Assembly: GCA_050949905.1 (NCBI GenBank)
Contig: JBMNGP010000032.1
Coordinates: forward strand, 24,989 to 88,988
Direction of reading: 5' to 3'
Length of the DNA: 64,000 bases
DNA from: DUML01 sp050949905
GTDB taxonomy: Bacteria; Bacillota; Desulfitobacteriia; Desulfitobacteriales; Syntrophobotulaceae
Positions 27,220 to 36,115 of this stretch are shown piece after piece; the first letter of the stretch is position 1; every line of letters begins with the position of its first letter. The notes beneath the pieces are model-generated. The model searched no databases. It was not told where the DNA came from and was given only the letters and a program-made list of their open reading frames with translations. The position numbers and the translations under genes were made by a program.

Positions 27220-28308
27220 ATGCTAAGAACAAAAGTACAATTAAAGCTGTTGTTCTTAAGTGTTTTATTAAGCTGTGCCCTGGGTTTGGTTGGCTGTTCT
27301 GCCGAGACGGTTACCTCCGAAAAGCCCAAACCTGTGCGAACTATGCTGGTTGAAGAAAAAGAACAACCCCTAAGACTGGAGTATTTTGGCATCACCGATT
27401 CTCAGGAAACTAAAAAATACAGTTTTAAGGTTGCCGGCAAGATTGCTAAGATACACATCACTGAAGGCCAAAAGATAGAGAGCGGCCAGCTCTTAGTTGA
27501 GCTGGACAAAACGGATTTGCAATATGCCTTAAAAGCTGCGGAATACACCAGAGCCAAAGCAGCAAGTGCTGCCTTAAACGCCCAGAATTTCTACGAAAGA
27601 GTCAAAGTTTTGCAGGAAAACGGTGCAGCCTCCCTGCAAGAGCTTGAGCTTGCCCAGCTGGACTGGGAAGTAAAAGAAGCAGATTATCGGCAGGCTCAAG
27701 TAGATTATGAATACAAGGCCAGTATGCTTAAGGATGCCAACCTCTTTGCCGATATAAGCGGTTACATTATAGACATCCTATGCCGGGAGGGGGAAATAAC
27801 CGCAGCCGGGTACCCGGTAGTAGTGGTTCGCAGTCAAGAGCAGGTTGTAAATGTGGGCTTAAGTGAGGAAGATGTTCAGAAAGTTAAAAAAGGGACGAAG
27901 GCGGTTTTGCTTCCGGTCGGGGACGACAAGCAAGAGCTAAAGGGAGAGGTCAGCCTGATTGAGCAGATACCCGATCCGGCGAGTCGTACTTATAATGCCG
28001 AAGTTTTTATTACCGAGACCCCGGCGGCTTATGGCTTATATCTGGGGTCAACTTGCCGGGTTTTGCTGGAGGCAGGGACTGTTCGGGGAATTTGGATTCC
28101 GCTGTCAGCCATTCAAAATGACGGCGAAGACTATGTATATGTGGTACGCGAGCACAGAGCTTGGCGCCAAAATATTGAGTTATTAGATGTTCAAGATACC
28201 CAAGTTAGGGTGGCAGGGCTAAAAAGCGGGGACATCCTGGTCAAGTCCGGGATGAAGAACCTCCTTGAGGGCTGTCTGGTTGCAGAGGGAGAAGAAAAGG
28301 ATGAATAA
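27220..28308 (+). CDS. RND efflux membrane-fusion lipoprotein
   Basis: Periplasmic-adaptor (HlyD/AcrA) family protein of 362 residues. A lipoprotein signal ends in LVGC (Cys near residue 26). The lipoyl-like half motifs FKVAGKIAKIHITEGQKIESGQLLVELD (about 70-97) and later SGYIIDILCREGEITAAG flank an alpha-helical hairpin (about 105-170). The next gene, encoding the pump, overlaps by 8 bases. In a monoderm it would act at the outer face of the membrane; no outer-membrane TolC-like gene is present. Substrate unknown. Confidence 0.9.
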   Translation: MLRTKVQLKLLFLSVLLSCALGLVGCSAETVTSEKPKPVRTMLVEEKEQPLRLEYFGITDSQETKKYSFKVAGKIAKIHITEGQKIESGQLLVELDKTDLQYALKAAEYTRAKAASAALNAQNFYERVKVLQENGAASLQELELAQLDWEVKEADYRQAQVDYEYKASMLKDANLFADISGYIIDILCREGEITAAGYPVVVVRSQEQVVNVGLSEEDVQKVKKGTKAVLLPVGDDKQELKGEVSLIEQIPDPASRTYNAEVFITETPAAYGLYLGSTCRVLLEAGTVRGIWIPLSAIQNDGEDYVYVVREHRAWRQNIELLDVQDTQVRVAGLKSGDILVKSGMKNLLEGCLVAEGEEKDE

Positions 28309-31300
28309 GATCATAGAACGCCGGGCTTTCGTGGTTTTCTTTGTGATCCTCACTGTCATCCTGGGCTGTTATGCTTATTATCTTATTCCCAAGCAAGACA
28401 GCCCTGATGTTACTGCGCCCTTCGCCCTTATAACCACCGTTTACCCCGGAGCCTCCCCGGAAGATGTGGAGAAATTGGTTACCCGTCCTATTGAAGATGT
28501 GGTTTTAGAAACCAGTGGTTATAAAGAAAGCCTTTCCTATTCCCGCAATAGTATTTCCATTGTGGTTATTGAGCTTGATAATCGGGCCGATGTGGAGAAG
28601 GCCTGGACTGATCTCAGGCAGAGGATAGATGACTTGCAAAATAAGCTGCCTCGGGAGTGTTACCCTCCGGAGATCAATACTCAGCTGGACGAGACTGCCG
28701 GGATGATTTTTGCTTTGGCCGGTGAGAATTACGACTTTGACCAACTTAACGCTTTTGCCGAGAATCTCAAAAGAGAGTTGGTTCGGGTTCCGGGAGTTGC
28801 GCGCTTTGAGATACATGGCCGGCAGGAGAAAGAGATCCAGGTTATAGTCCGAACTGCAAAACTAAATCAGTATAATATTTCTTTGGAAGATATCTATAAT
28901 ATCCTCCAGATCCAAAACATGGAGATTCCGTCCGGAGCTCTTAATACCGAAGAAATGAAAATAAACGTGCGGACCCCCGGAATCTTTAGCAGCATTAGCG
29001 ATATCGAAAATACCATTGTCACTGTCTCCCCGGAAACGGGAGCTTTGGTGCGCTTGAAAGATATTGCCTCAATCGAGTGGGGATTGGAAGAATCAGCCTC
29101 TAAAATAAAAAATAACGGAAAAAATGCTATCCTTTTGGTCGGCTATTTTCAGGACAGTAACAATATCGTCCTTGTAGGGAAAGAAATCCACCAGAAATTG
29201 GCGCAATTAACCAAGTCTATTCCTGAAGATCTGGAAGTCTGTGAAGTTACCTTTCAACCTGAAGATATCAGCCAAGCGGTTAATGATTTCTTTTTCAGCC
29301 TGTTATTGGGGATGGTCTTAGTTATTATTGTTGTCTTTGTCGGGATGGGTATCAAGAATGCTTTAGCCGCTTCGGTTGCGATACCTTTATCAATATTGAT
29401 TGCTTTTATCGCCATGTACTTAACGGGGCAGAAAGTAAACGAAATCTCGATAGCAGCTCTCATTGTGGCTTTGGGGGTTTTGGTCGATGATGCTATTGTC
29501 ATTATTGATGCAATTCAAGCTTACATTGATCAAGGTGTTGACAAACTAATTGCTTGCCTGGAAGGAATTAAGGAGTCCATCCGTCCGGTTTTTACTGCTA
29601 CCCTGGTTACTTCCGTAGCTTTTATTCCTATTTTGGTCGTTCCCGGACCGGCCGGGGATTATTTAAGTACTATACCCTTTACTGTTGGCTTTTCCTTATT
29701 TGCCTCTTTCGCCGTAGCGATTCTGGTTACGCCTGTGATGCTTTACATTTTTTACGAGAAATTTCCTGCCGCCCCTTTGGAAAAGGACAGTAAACTGCGG
29801 AACTATTTTGCCGGGTTTCTGGAGAAAAGCCTCCGGAACAAGAAAAAAGCTTTAGCTTTGGTTTTGCTGGTATTTCTGGCCAGCTTTGGCCTCTTGAAAC
29901 TAATTCCGCTGCAATTTTTCCCTCTCGCCGATAAGGACCTGGCTTATATTGATCTGCGCTCCGAACAGGCCGCCGACTTGGCTAAAACTGAAGCCTTGGC
30001 TGCTCAAGTCGAGGATTTTTTGAGCCAGCAGCCGGAAGTAGTTAATTACACTTTAAGCATCGGCGACGGGCTGCCCAAATTTTACATAACCTTGCCCCGG
30101 GGCACTCCATCTCAGGATTATGCTCAGGTGATGATGAAGCTTGACTTGGATTCAGGCCGTTTTGCTAATTTGGAGGAGCTGGCTGTTTATTACCAGGAAG
30201 AGCTGGATAAGCTCTTAGTCGGCGGAAAAGCGACGGTCAATCTCCTGGAGAAGGCCTACCCGGGTTCACCCCTGGAAATAAAAATCCTGGGAGAGGACAG
30301 AGAAAAGTTGGAAGAAGCAGCAGAGCTCTTTTCCCAAACCCTACAAGAGATGCCGGGAACCATTAATGTGGAAAAAGACTCCGATCCGTCCGTATATGAA
30401 TTCAGGATCGCAGTGGATAATGACCGGGCAACAAATTTGGGAATCACGAAATACGATATTCAGCGGCAAATCAACATAGCTTTAAAAGGCAGTGAAGCCT
30501 CTGTTTACCGCAAGGCAGGGAATGAATACGGAATTGTGGTCAAAAGTGACATTAAATCCAAGGGAGAACTGGAAAATCTGGGCATTAAGTCTTCCGTCAC
30601 AGGCTCCAAGGTGCTTTTGAAACAGTTTGCCCAAGTGCAGCTGGAAAGCTCGTTTCCCAGCATTAAAAAATATGACGGCAGGCAGTGCATTACGGTAACT
30701 TCTAACCTGAAACCCGGTTATAGCGCGGTTTCTGCCGAACGGCAGCTTAAAGGCAAAGTCGCTCAGCAGTCGGCCGATGCCGCTATAAGTTTGGAAGGCC
30801 TCGAAATCCTCTATCAAGGAGAAACTAAAGATATCGTGGATAACTTCAGCGACTTAGGGCTGGGAGCCTTATTTGGGATATTTGCCATCTATATAATTTT
30901 AATGCTCAAATTTGGTTCTTTCCTGCAGCCTTTAATTATATTTGCTGCCATTCCCTTGTCCTTTATAGGGGTTTTTCTGGGGCTTTTCCTTTGCCGTCAG
31001 CCCTTGTCTTTTACAGCTTTAATCGGCAGTGTTTCCTTAATGGGACTGGTGATAAAAAACGGCATTCTTCTGATTGAATACATGAATAAGGCTCGAGAAA
31101 GAGGCGAGAATCTTGAGGACTCTTGTATAAATGCTTTAAAAAGGCGTTACCGGCCGATCATTACCAGTTCCGTAACTACTATTTTCGGTCTTGTACCCTT
31201 GGCTCTTTCCGGCAGTACCCTCTTTACCCCTATGGCGGTAGCCTTAATGGCCGGCCTCTTAGCCTCTACTTTTCTTTCGCTGGTGATCATCCCTTTGTTA

Positions 31301-31336
31301 TACAGCATAACGGCAAGAAAAACATTCCGACTGTGA
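28301..31336 (+). CDS. RND family efflux transporter
   Basis: A proton-driven pump of 1011 residues with the AcrB-type plan: TM1, large extracytoplasmic loop, TM2-6, second loop, TM8-12. GxxxDDAIVIIDAIQ (about 400) holds the paired Asp of the proton relay in TM4. The hydrophobe/amphiphile or metal class cannot be decided. The start ATG 28301 lies within the end of the adaptor gene (ATGAATAA), so translation is coupled. A degenerate repeat follows the stop. Confidence 0.93.
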   Translation: MNKIIERRAFVVFFVILTVILGCYAYYLIPKQDSPDVTAPFALITTVYPGASPEDVEKLVTRPIEDVVLETSGYKESLSYSRNSISIVVIELDNRADVEKAWTDLRQRIDDLQNKLPRECYPPEINTQLDETAGMIFALAGENYDFDQLNAFAENLKRELVRVPGVARFEIHGRQEKEIQVIVRTAKLNQYNISLEDIYNILQIQNMEIPSGALNTEEMKINVRTPGIFSSISDIENTIVTVSPETGALVRLKDIASIEWGLEESASKIKNNGKNAILLVGYFQDSNNIVLVGKEIHQKLAQLTKSIPEDLEVCEVTFQPEDISQAVNDFFFSLLLGMVLVIIVVFVGMGIKNALAASVAIPLSILIAFIAMYLTGQKVNEISIAALIVALGVLVDDAIVIIDAIQAYIDQGVDKLIACLEGIKESIRPVFTATLVTSVAFIPILVVPGPAGDYLSTIPFTVGFSLFASFAVAILVTPVMLYIFYEKFPAAPLEKDSKLRNYFAGFLEKSLRNKKKALALVLLVFLASFGLLKLIPLQFFPLADKDLAYIDLRSEQAADLAKTEALAAQVEDFLSQQPEVVNYTLSIGDGLPKFYITLPRGTPSQDYAQVMMKLDLDSGRFANLEELAVYYQEELDKLLVGGKATVNLLEKAYPGSPLEIKILGEDREKLEEAAELFSQTLQEMPGTINVEKDSDPSVYEFRIAVDNDRATNLGITKYDIQRQINIALKGSEASVYRKAGNEYGIVVKSDIKSKGELENLGIKSSVTGSKVLLKQFAQVQLESSFPSIKKYDGRQCITVTSNLKPGYSAVSAERQLKGKVAQQSADAAISLEGLEILYQGETKDIVDNFSDLGLGALFGIFAIYIILMLKFGSFLQPLIIFAAIPLSFIGVFLGLFLCRQPLSFTALIGSVSLMGLVIKNGILLIEYMNKARERGENLEDSCINALKRRYRPIITSSVTTIFGLVPLALSGSTLFTPMAVALMAGLLASTFLSLVIIPLLYSITARKTFRL

Positions 31337-31460
31337 AGGATGTGTTTTCAGCAGAAGATCCTTTGCTACGCATGAAGGCGTTTGAAAGCCTTCACGGGAT
31401 GACAGGTAGCTTGTAAGTTCCTTTGCTACGCTCAGAACATGCCTTCGTTTTACTCAGGAT
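31337..31460. repeat. Degenerate MITE-like repeat after the RND operon
   Basis: Fragments such as AAGATCCTTTGCTACGC, GGGATGACAGG, GTTCCTTTGCTACGCTCAG and ACTCAGGATGATAA recall the palindromic element at 8222-8289, apparently in two nested or rearranged copies. A GAAGGC...GCCTTC hairpin is inside. No gene is seen before 31582. Confidence 0.5.
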
Positions 31461-31581
31461 GATAACCCCATTAGAAGATAAAAAATTAGCATTAATGGTA
31501 AAAAAATACAAACATTTCCCTCTCTGGAGAATACTATATTCTGAGAGTAGTTTTAACCAAGTATTAAAAGGAGGGGAAAAA

Positions 31582-31692
31582 ATGCACGCTTACGGATATG
31601 GCGGTGGCTACGGTTATGGTGGCAGCGGTGTAGGAGCTGGCATTATTGCTATTGCAGTTTTAATTTTAATCGCCCTGGGCGTAATCTTCTAA
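31582..31692 (+). CDS. YjcZ-like glycine/tyrosine-rich mini-protein
   Basis: A 36-residue protein: a Gly/Tyr-rich start (MHAYGYGGGYGYGG) and one hydrophobic helix ending in VIF. This layout matches YjcZ-type sporulation mini-proteins of Bacilli and Clostridia. AAAGGAGGGG is 8 bases before the ATG. A longer upstream frame exists but lacks a ribosome binding site. The neighbour at 31731 is a second family member. Confidence 0.75.
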   Translation: MHAYGYGGGYGYGGSGVGAGIIAIAVLILIALGVIF

Positions 31693-31730
31693 TTTAATTG
31701 CCAAATTACTGGCTTTTGGAGGTGAAAAAG

Positions 31731-31844
31731 ATGGCATTAGGTGGTGGCGCATTCGGCGGTGCATTCGGTGGCAACTGTGCTTGCGGGATTGCAATTGTAG
31801 TAGTAATTATTCTACTCTTAATTGCAATGGGTATCGTCTTCTAA
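31731..31844 (+). CDS. Second YjcZ-like mini-protein
   Basis: A 37-residue protein with a Gly-rich start (MALGGGAFGGAFGG), a CAC triplet and a single hydrophobic helix ending in GIVF, paralogous in layout to the gene at 31582. TTTGGAGGTG is 8-14 bases upstream. A strong terminator follows at 31902. Confidence 0.7.
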   Translation: MALGGGAFGGAFGGNCACGIAIVVVIILLLIAMGIVF

Positions 31845-31901
31845 TTTACGTTTTCAATTATTATCCTCAAAGATCAGCTGATGATCACGACCAAGAATAT
31901 T

Positions 31902-31955
31902 AAACGGAAGCACAATTTTCTCCCCTGGAAAATGCCGCTTCCGTTTCTGTGTTTT
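31902..31955 (+). terminator. Terminator after the mini-protein pair
   Basis: AAACGGAAGC (31902-31911) pairs with GCTTCCGTTT (31937-31946), with a nested ATTTTC/GAAAAT stem and a T-rich tail. Confidence 0.8.
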
Positions 31956-31967
31956 TAAGGCTCTCTG

Positions 31968-32026
31968 TTAACGCTCATTTTCGTATTTGGTCTAGTTTTC
32001 TATAATAAAAGCTGAAGATACGTTAG
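31968..32026. repeat. Dispersed ~58-bp repeat, copy B
   Basis: Matches 19057-19117 from TTAACGCTC through TATTTGGTC to AAAGCTGAAG...GTTAG. It sits just upstream of the rplU promoter. Confidence 0.65.
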
Positions 32027-32052
32027 GGTCTTTTACGTATTTCTGAAAATAA

Positions 32053-32081
32053 TTGACTAACTTCAGGTATGATGCTAAAAT
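32053..32081 (+). promoter_or_regulatory. Promoter of the rplU-rpmA unit
   Basis: TTGACT (32053-32058) and TAAAAT (32076-32081), 17-base spacer. Transcription from about 32088 would give a leader of about 113 bases. Confidence 0.55.
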
Positions 32082-32087
32082 ATTTAA

Positions 32088-32195
32088 ACGTGGTAACTTC
32101 TTGCCACAACCGCACTTACCGGGTGATATAACTGATTTGTTGAAGTTTTTTAGCAAATTGACCTTCAAAGGCGAGTCTGGGTATGGGAGGTGTAG
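32088..32195 (+). promoter_or_regulatory. Possible ribosomal-protein L21 leader
   Basis: The transcribed leader begins with a GTGG...CCAC hairpin followed by AACCGCACTTACCGGG, then runs to the ribosome binding site. Position and hairpin are compatible with the Firmicute L21 leader, but I cannot confirm the consensus. Confidence 0.35.
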
Positions 32196-32200
32196 AAATA

Positions 32201-32512
32201 ATGTATGCAATAATTGAAACCGGCGGCAAACAGTATAGAGTACAAGAAGGCGATGCCATTAATGTTGAGAAAATTGCTGCAACAGAAGGCGAGACCCTGG
32301 AAATCGCTAAGGTACTTTTGGTTGAAAAAGACGGGAATGTTACTGTCGGCACTCCATATGTGGCCGGAGCTTCTGTCGCGGCTAAAGTTGTCGAACATGG
32401 CAAAGCTGATAAAGTAATTGCTTTTCGCTATAAGCCCAAAAAGCATGTGCGGGTCAAAAAAGGCCATCGGCAGCCTTATACCAAGCTGGTCATTGAAACC
32501 ATTAAAGCATAA
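32201..32512 (+). CDS. rplU: 50S ribosomal protein bL21
   Basis: Large-subunit protein of 103 residues starting MYAIIETGGKQYRVQEGD, the canonical bL21 start, and ending with the RKGHRQPYTKL-type basic tail (KKGHRQPYTKLVIETIKA). GGGAGGTG is 8 bases before ATG 32201; the ATG at 32183 would place the ribosome binding site inside the gene. rpmA follows after 144 bases, without the usual ysxB/prp between them. Confidence 0.98.
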   Translation: MYAIIETGGKQYRVQEGDAINVEKIAATEGETLEIAKVLLVEKDGNVTVGTPYVAGASVAAKVVEHGKADKVIAFRYKPKKHVRVKKGHRQPYTKLVIETIKA

Positions 32513-32656
32513 GCAAAACCTGTTAATTATATATTGATTATGATAACTATATATAATTTTGAAGCAACAGGCGAGCTTTAGAACCATTTAGTTTTAAACA
32601 GTTAATTTTGCTTACATTCTGTATAACATATCTATCCTTTGAGGAGGTGAACTTTC

Positions 32657-32932
32657 ATGGCTCATAAGAAAGGTGTAGGTAGTACCCGAAACGGCAGAGA
32701 CAGTAATGCCCAGCGGCTGGGGGTTAAAAGGGCGGACGGCCAGTTTGTTGCAGCAGGTAACATCCTGGTTCGCCAGCGCGGCACCAAACTCCATCCTGGC
32801 AAAAACTGCGGGATTGGCAGTGATGACACCTTGTTTGCCTTGATTGACGGTTACGTTAAATTTGAACGTAAAGATAAATATCGTAAACAAGTAAGTGTAT
32901 ACGCGGAAAAAGGTGTTGCTCAAGCCCAATAA
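32657..32932 (+). CDS. rpmA: 50S ribosomal protein bL27
   Basis: Large-subunit protein of 91 residues with the conserved MAHKKGVGSTRNGRDS start. It lacks the N-terminal extension (ending in F-F-A or similar) that the Prp protease removes in most Firmicutes, so its mature start is encoded directly. GAGGAGGTGA precedes the ATG. A terminator-like hairpin follows. Confidence 0.98.
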   Translation: MAHKKGVGSTRNGRDSNAQRLGVKRADGQFVAAGNILVRQRGTKLHPGKNCGIGSDDTLFALIDGYVKFERKDKYRKQVSVYAEKGVAQAQ

Positions 32933-32948
32933 CTTAAGGCTTAATCTT

Positions 32949-32973
32949 ACCCCTGGGTTTAACCCGGGGGTTT
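32949..32973 (+). terminator. Terminator after rpmA
   Basis: CCCCTGGG and CCCGGGGG flank TTTAA, with three T after. The stem is strong with one imperfect pair; the T tract is short. Confidence 0.6.
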
Positions 32974-33002
32974 GCTGTCTTTAGGCCGATTTGAGGGAGC
33001 TG

Positions 33003-33033
33003 GTGGGACAGGAGAACCGTCCCCTTGTCCCAC
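33003..33033. repeat. 31-bp GTGGGACA...TGTCCCAC dispersed repeat
   Basis: Identical to 50303-50333 and closely similar to each arm at 17620-17690. The 8-bp ends are inverted repeats. Confidence 0.85.
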
Positions 33034-33099
33034 TTGTTCCACGTCTCTTTGCCTCGTTGTCTCGGCCGGAGTGAATTTTTATTTTCTGGGGGAGGAAAA

Positions 33100-33606
33100 A
33101 TGTTTAATCTTGATAAGATTTTGCTCGCTGAGCAATTGGCTAATTTCCAAATCCAGCGCCATGATTTCTTAAATAGCTTCCAGGTGATCAGAGGTTACCT
33201 GCAATTGAATATGCCGGAGAGAGCCTTGGAATACTTAGATGAAATTATCGTAGAATTATTACCCCAACAGGAAATCTATAAACTCGGACAAAAAACCCTG
33301 CTGGCTATTCTTCTGAGCTGGTATTTTAGCTTGCGCCTCCGTGGAGTGGAAATGGCCGTTGACTTTCCGCCGGAAATGAAAGCGGAAGAGTTTTGGCAGG
33401 GAAGGTGGCAGGAAGAATATGCGGGAGAGTTTTATGGTTACACTAAAGAATGTGCAGCTAGTATCCCTGCAAACGAAGATCCGGAAGACCTGTTGGCTAG
33501 GATTTCCTTAGAGGCTTTCCCGGATGGGTTTCAGTGCAAATTTCGGGTAATTAAAATTGAAGAAATACTCCTGGAAAAAAGTTTTGCCACTCCTTCACTT
33601 CCTTGA
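33100..33606 (+). CDS. Spo0B-like phosphotransferase/sensor-kinase fragment
   Basis: A 168-residue protein with an Spo0B/SPOB_a-type helical hairpin: QIQRHDFLNSFQVIRGYLQL (about 17-37) contains the phospho-accepting His21 context HDFLN. The C-terminal half lacks a clear ATPase domain, as in Spo0B. Position between rpmA and obg is the same as spo0B in Bacillus subtilis. GGGGGAGG precedes ATG 33100. A role in the Spo0A phosphorelay is inferred from family and position; Clostridia usually lack a full relay, so its partner is uncertain. Confidence 0.75.
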   Translation: MFNLDKILLAEQLANFQIQRHDFLNSFQVIRGYLQLNMPERALEYLDEIIVELLPQQEIYKLGQKTLLAILLSWYFSLRLRGVEMAVDFPPEMKAEEFWQGRWQEEYAGEFYGYTKECAASIPANEDPEDLLARISLEAFPDGFQCKFRVIKIEEILLEKSFATPSLP

Positions 33607-33710
33607 GTATGACAATACAAAGGACAAATACATATTTTTAAAAAGGATCCTTCAGTTGTTCCTCCTTCAAGGATAACCAATTAATATTCAGGATGGGAGT
33701 AAGAAGGGTA

Positions 33711-34991
33711 ATGTTTTATGATCGTGCTAAAATCTATGTTAAAGCAGGCGACGGAGGTGCCGGTGCCGTTTCTTTCCGCCGGGAAAAGTATGTACCTTTA
33801 GGCGGACCGAACGGGGGAGACGGTGGCCGCGGAGGGAATATTATCCTGGTAGCCGACGAAGGCTTAAGGACTTTGGTTGATTTCCGCTACAGGCGGCATT
33901 ATAAAGCGGAGCGGGGCGAACATGGGCAAGGCAAGGATAGGCACGGCAAAGGCGCCGAAGATTTAACTTTAAGTATCCCTGTTGGTACGATTGTTAAGGA
34001 TGATGCGAGCGGGGAAATATTGGCAGACCTGACCAAACATGGACAGAAAGTGGTCATCGCCAAAGGAGGACGCGGTGGCCGGGGTAATGCCCGCTTTATA
34101 AGCAATACCAATAAAGCCCCTACTGTTGCCGAAAAGGGTGAACCCGGGGAAGAACGTTGGCTTCTTTTGGAGCTCAAACTCTTGGCTGATGTCGGCTTAG
34201 TCGGGTTCCCCAATGTTGGCAAATCCACGCTTATTTCCAGGGTCTCGGCGGCTCGGCCGAAAATTGCCGATTATCATTTTACGACACTTGTACCTAATCT
34301 CGGGGTAGTCAAGGTTGAAGATGAAAGCTTCGTCATGGCCGATATTCCCGGAATTATCGAAGGGGCGCATACCGGGGCAGGCTTAGGGCATGAGTTTTTA
34401 CGCCATATTGAAAGAACCAGATTACTGCTTCACGTCCTGGATATCTCCGGTTCCGAAGGGCGGGATCCCCTGCAGGATTTTGAGATTATAAGCCGGGAGC
34501 TTAAAGCATACAGCCCGGCTCTAGCCGAGAGAACAATGCTGGTCGTTCCCAATAAAATGGATGTGCAAGGGGCCGCAGAAAACTTGCAGAGACTCAGAGA
34601 ATTCCTTAAGGAGCAATATGAGATTTTTCCCATTTCGGCTGTTACCGGGGAAGGAATTGAAGCTCTCTTACACAGGATAATTCAAGTCTTGCCCCAGGTT
34701 CCGCCAATCGAATTCTCCGCCAGCCCGGATGAACATAGGGTTGTCCGGGCGGAGAGAGAGGAACGTTTTGTCATTGAACGCCAGGATGACGGTGAATTTG
34801 TCCTTAAAGGCAAAGAAATCGAGAAGCATGCGGCGATGGCTTACCTGGATACAGAAGACGGGCTGATGCGTTTTCAAAATATCCTTAAGGTCATGGGAGT
34901 AGACGAAGCCTTAAAAGCTGAGGGAATACAAGAAGGCGATCAGGTTATTATCGGTAAGTTGGAATTAGAATGGTCCGAAGGAGGAAGCTAG
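33711..34991 (+). CDS. obg: GTPase Obg/CgtA
   Basis: An essential ribosome-associated GTPase involved in 50S maturation and stress signalling. The glycine-rich Obg fold covers about 1-158 (GGPNGGDGGRGG), the G domain has GFPNVGKST (about 164-172), DIPGIIEGA and NKMD, and an OCT domain lies at about 350-426. ATG 33711 is chosen as MFYDRAKIYVKAGDGG is the usual start. The next gene begins directly at its stop codon. Confidence 0.97.
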   Translation: MFYDRAKIYVKAGDGGAGAVSFRREKYVPLGGPNGGDGGRGGNIILVADEGLRTLVDFRYRRHYKAERGEHGQGKDRHGKGAEDLTLSIPVGTIVKDDASGEILADLTKHGQKVVIAKGGRGGRGNARFISNTNKAPTVAEKGEPGEERWLLLELKLLADVGLVGFPNVGKSTLISRVSAARPKIADYHFTTLVPNLGVVKVEDESFVMADIPGIIEGAHTGAGLGHEFLRHIERTRLLLHVLDISGSEGRDPLQDFEIISRELKAYSPALAERTMLVVPNKMDVQGAAENLQRLREFLKEQYEIFPISAVTGEGIEALLHRIIQVLPQVPPIEFSASPDEHRVVRAEREERFVIERQDDGEFVLKGKEIEKHAAMAYLDTEDGLMRFQNILKVMGVDEALKAEGIQEGDQVIIGKLELEWSEGGS

Positions 34992-35282
34992 ATGCTCAGC
35001 GGTAAACAAAAAAGATTTTTAAGGTCTTTGGGCAATGAAATGGAACCAATCCTGCTTATTGGTAAAGAAGAAGTAACGGATAATGTTTTAAAACAGGCAG
35101 CTGATGCCCTGGAAGCCAGAGAGCTTATCAAGGGTCGGGTGCTGCAGAACTGTGCCGATGTTCCACAAAATATTGCTTCCCGGCTGGCAGAGGCAGTACA
35201 GGCCGAATTAGTCCAGGTCATAGGACGTAATTTTTTGCTTTATAAAAGAAACCAGGAAAAACCCAAGATTGAGCTGCCTTGA
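34992..35282 (+). CDS. yhbY: YhbY/CRM-domain RNA-binding protein
   Basis: A 96-residue CRM-domain protein associated with pre-50S particles. LSGKQKRFLRSLGNEMEPILLIGKE and GRNFLLYKRNQ are the family hallmarks. Its ATG immediately follows the obg TAG, and GAAGGAGG lies at the end of obg. Confidence 0.94.
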   Translation: MLSGKQKRFLRSLGNEMEPILLIGKEEVTDNVLKQAADALEARELIKGRVLQNCADVPQNIASRLAEAVQAELVQVIGRNFLLYKRNQEKPKIELP

Positions 35283-35473
35283 GGTCTATCGCTCCGCGCA
35301 GGACATGTCTGAGCTGCACTTAGGATGAAAACAGCGTTGCCCTACATGAATGACTAAATGTGCTACACTACAATAATGACCAAGGCGTAGCACCTCGGAC
35401 GAATATGTGTTGTCAGTTTTAGGGACAGCGTACAAGGTATAAAAAATAGTATTTAGAAACCGGGGAGATTAAG

Positions 35474-36115
35474 ATGGAAGCTAAGATTATCGAAGCCTTA
35501 AAGGACGGTAGACGCTTAGGTATTATGGGGGGAACCTTTGACCCCATACATTATGGGCACTTGGTTGCTGCAGAGACGGCGAGAGATGAGCTGGGCCTGG
35601 ATAACGTGCTCTTTATCCCTACCGGGATACCTCCGCATAAAATAAACCGCCGGGTTACCGATGCCAACTTGCGCTTTGCCATGGTGGAAATGTCTATCAG
35701 AAATAATAAATATTTTAAAGTATCGAGGTTGGAGATTGAAAGGGCAGGCCCTACTTACACCATCGATACCTTAAGGATCCTGCATTCTCTTTTCCCTGAA
35801 CAGGAATTGCATTTTATTACCGGTACCGATGCTTTAAGAGAACTCTTTACCTGGCGTGAACCTGAAGAAATCATCAAATTAGCGAGAATAATCGGAGCCT
35901 CCCGGCCGGGCTATGAATCGCACGGCCTCTTAAAGAGCATTTACCGCAAGTATCCGTTTACTATGAATAAAATATCCCAGCTGGAGATTCCGGCCTTGGC
36001 TATTTCTTCTACGGATATTAGGTCGAGAGTACATAAGAAAAGATCAATCCGCTATTTGTTGCCGGATGAAGTCCGTCTCTTTATTAAGGAAAACAAACTT
36101 TACCAAAATCTTTAA
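35474..36115 (+). CDS. nadD: Nicotinate-nucleotide adenylyltransferase
   Basis: Converts nicotinate mononucleotide and ATP to deamido-NAD. GIMGGTFDPIHYGHL (about 17-31) contains the GxFxPx(H/T)xxH nucleotidyltransferase motif, and ISSTDIRSRV near 180 is the C-terminal signature. GGGGAG precedes the ATG. The 191-base gap before it contains only degenerate repeat-like sequence. Confidence 0.96.
   Translation: MEAKIIEALKDGRRLGIMGGTFDPIHYGHLVAAETARDELGLDNVLFIPTGIPPHKINRRVTDANLRFAMVEMSIRNNKYFKVSRLEIERAGPTYTIDTLRILHSLFPEQELHFITGTDALRELFTWREPEEIIKLARIIGASRPGYESHGLLKSIYRKYPFTMNKISQLEIPALAISSTDIRSRVHKKRSIRYLLPDEVRLFIKENKLYQNL

Noticed and set aside
31423..31581. Extended N-terminus for the first mini-protein
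   Set aside because: The extra 53 codons read through a dispersed repeat, while a strong AAAGGAGGGG sits right before ATG 31582.
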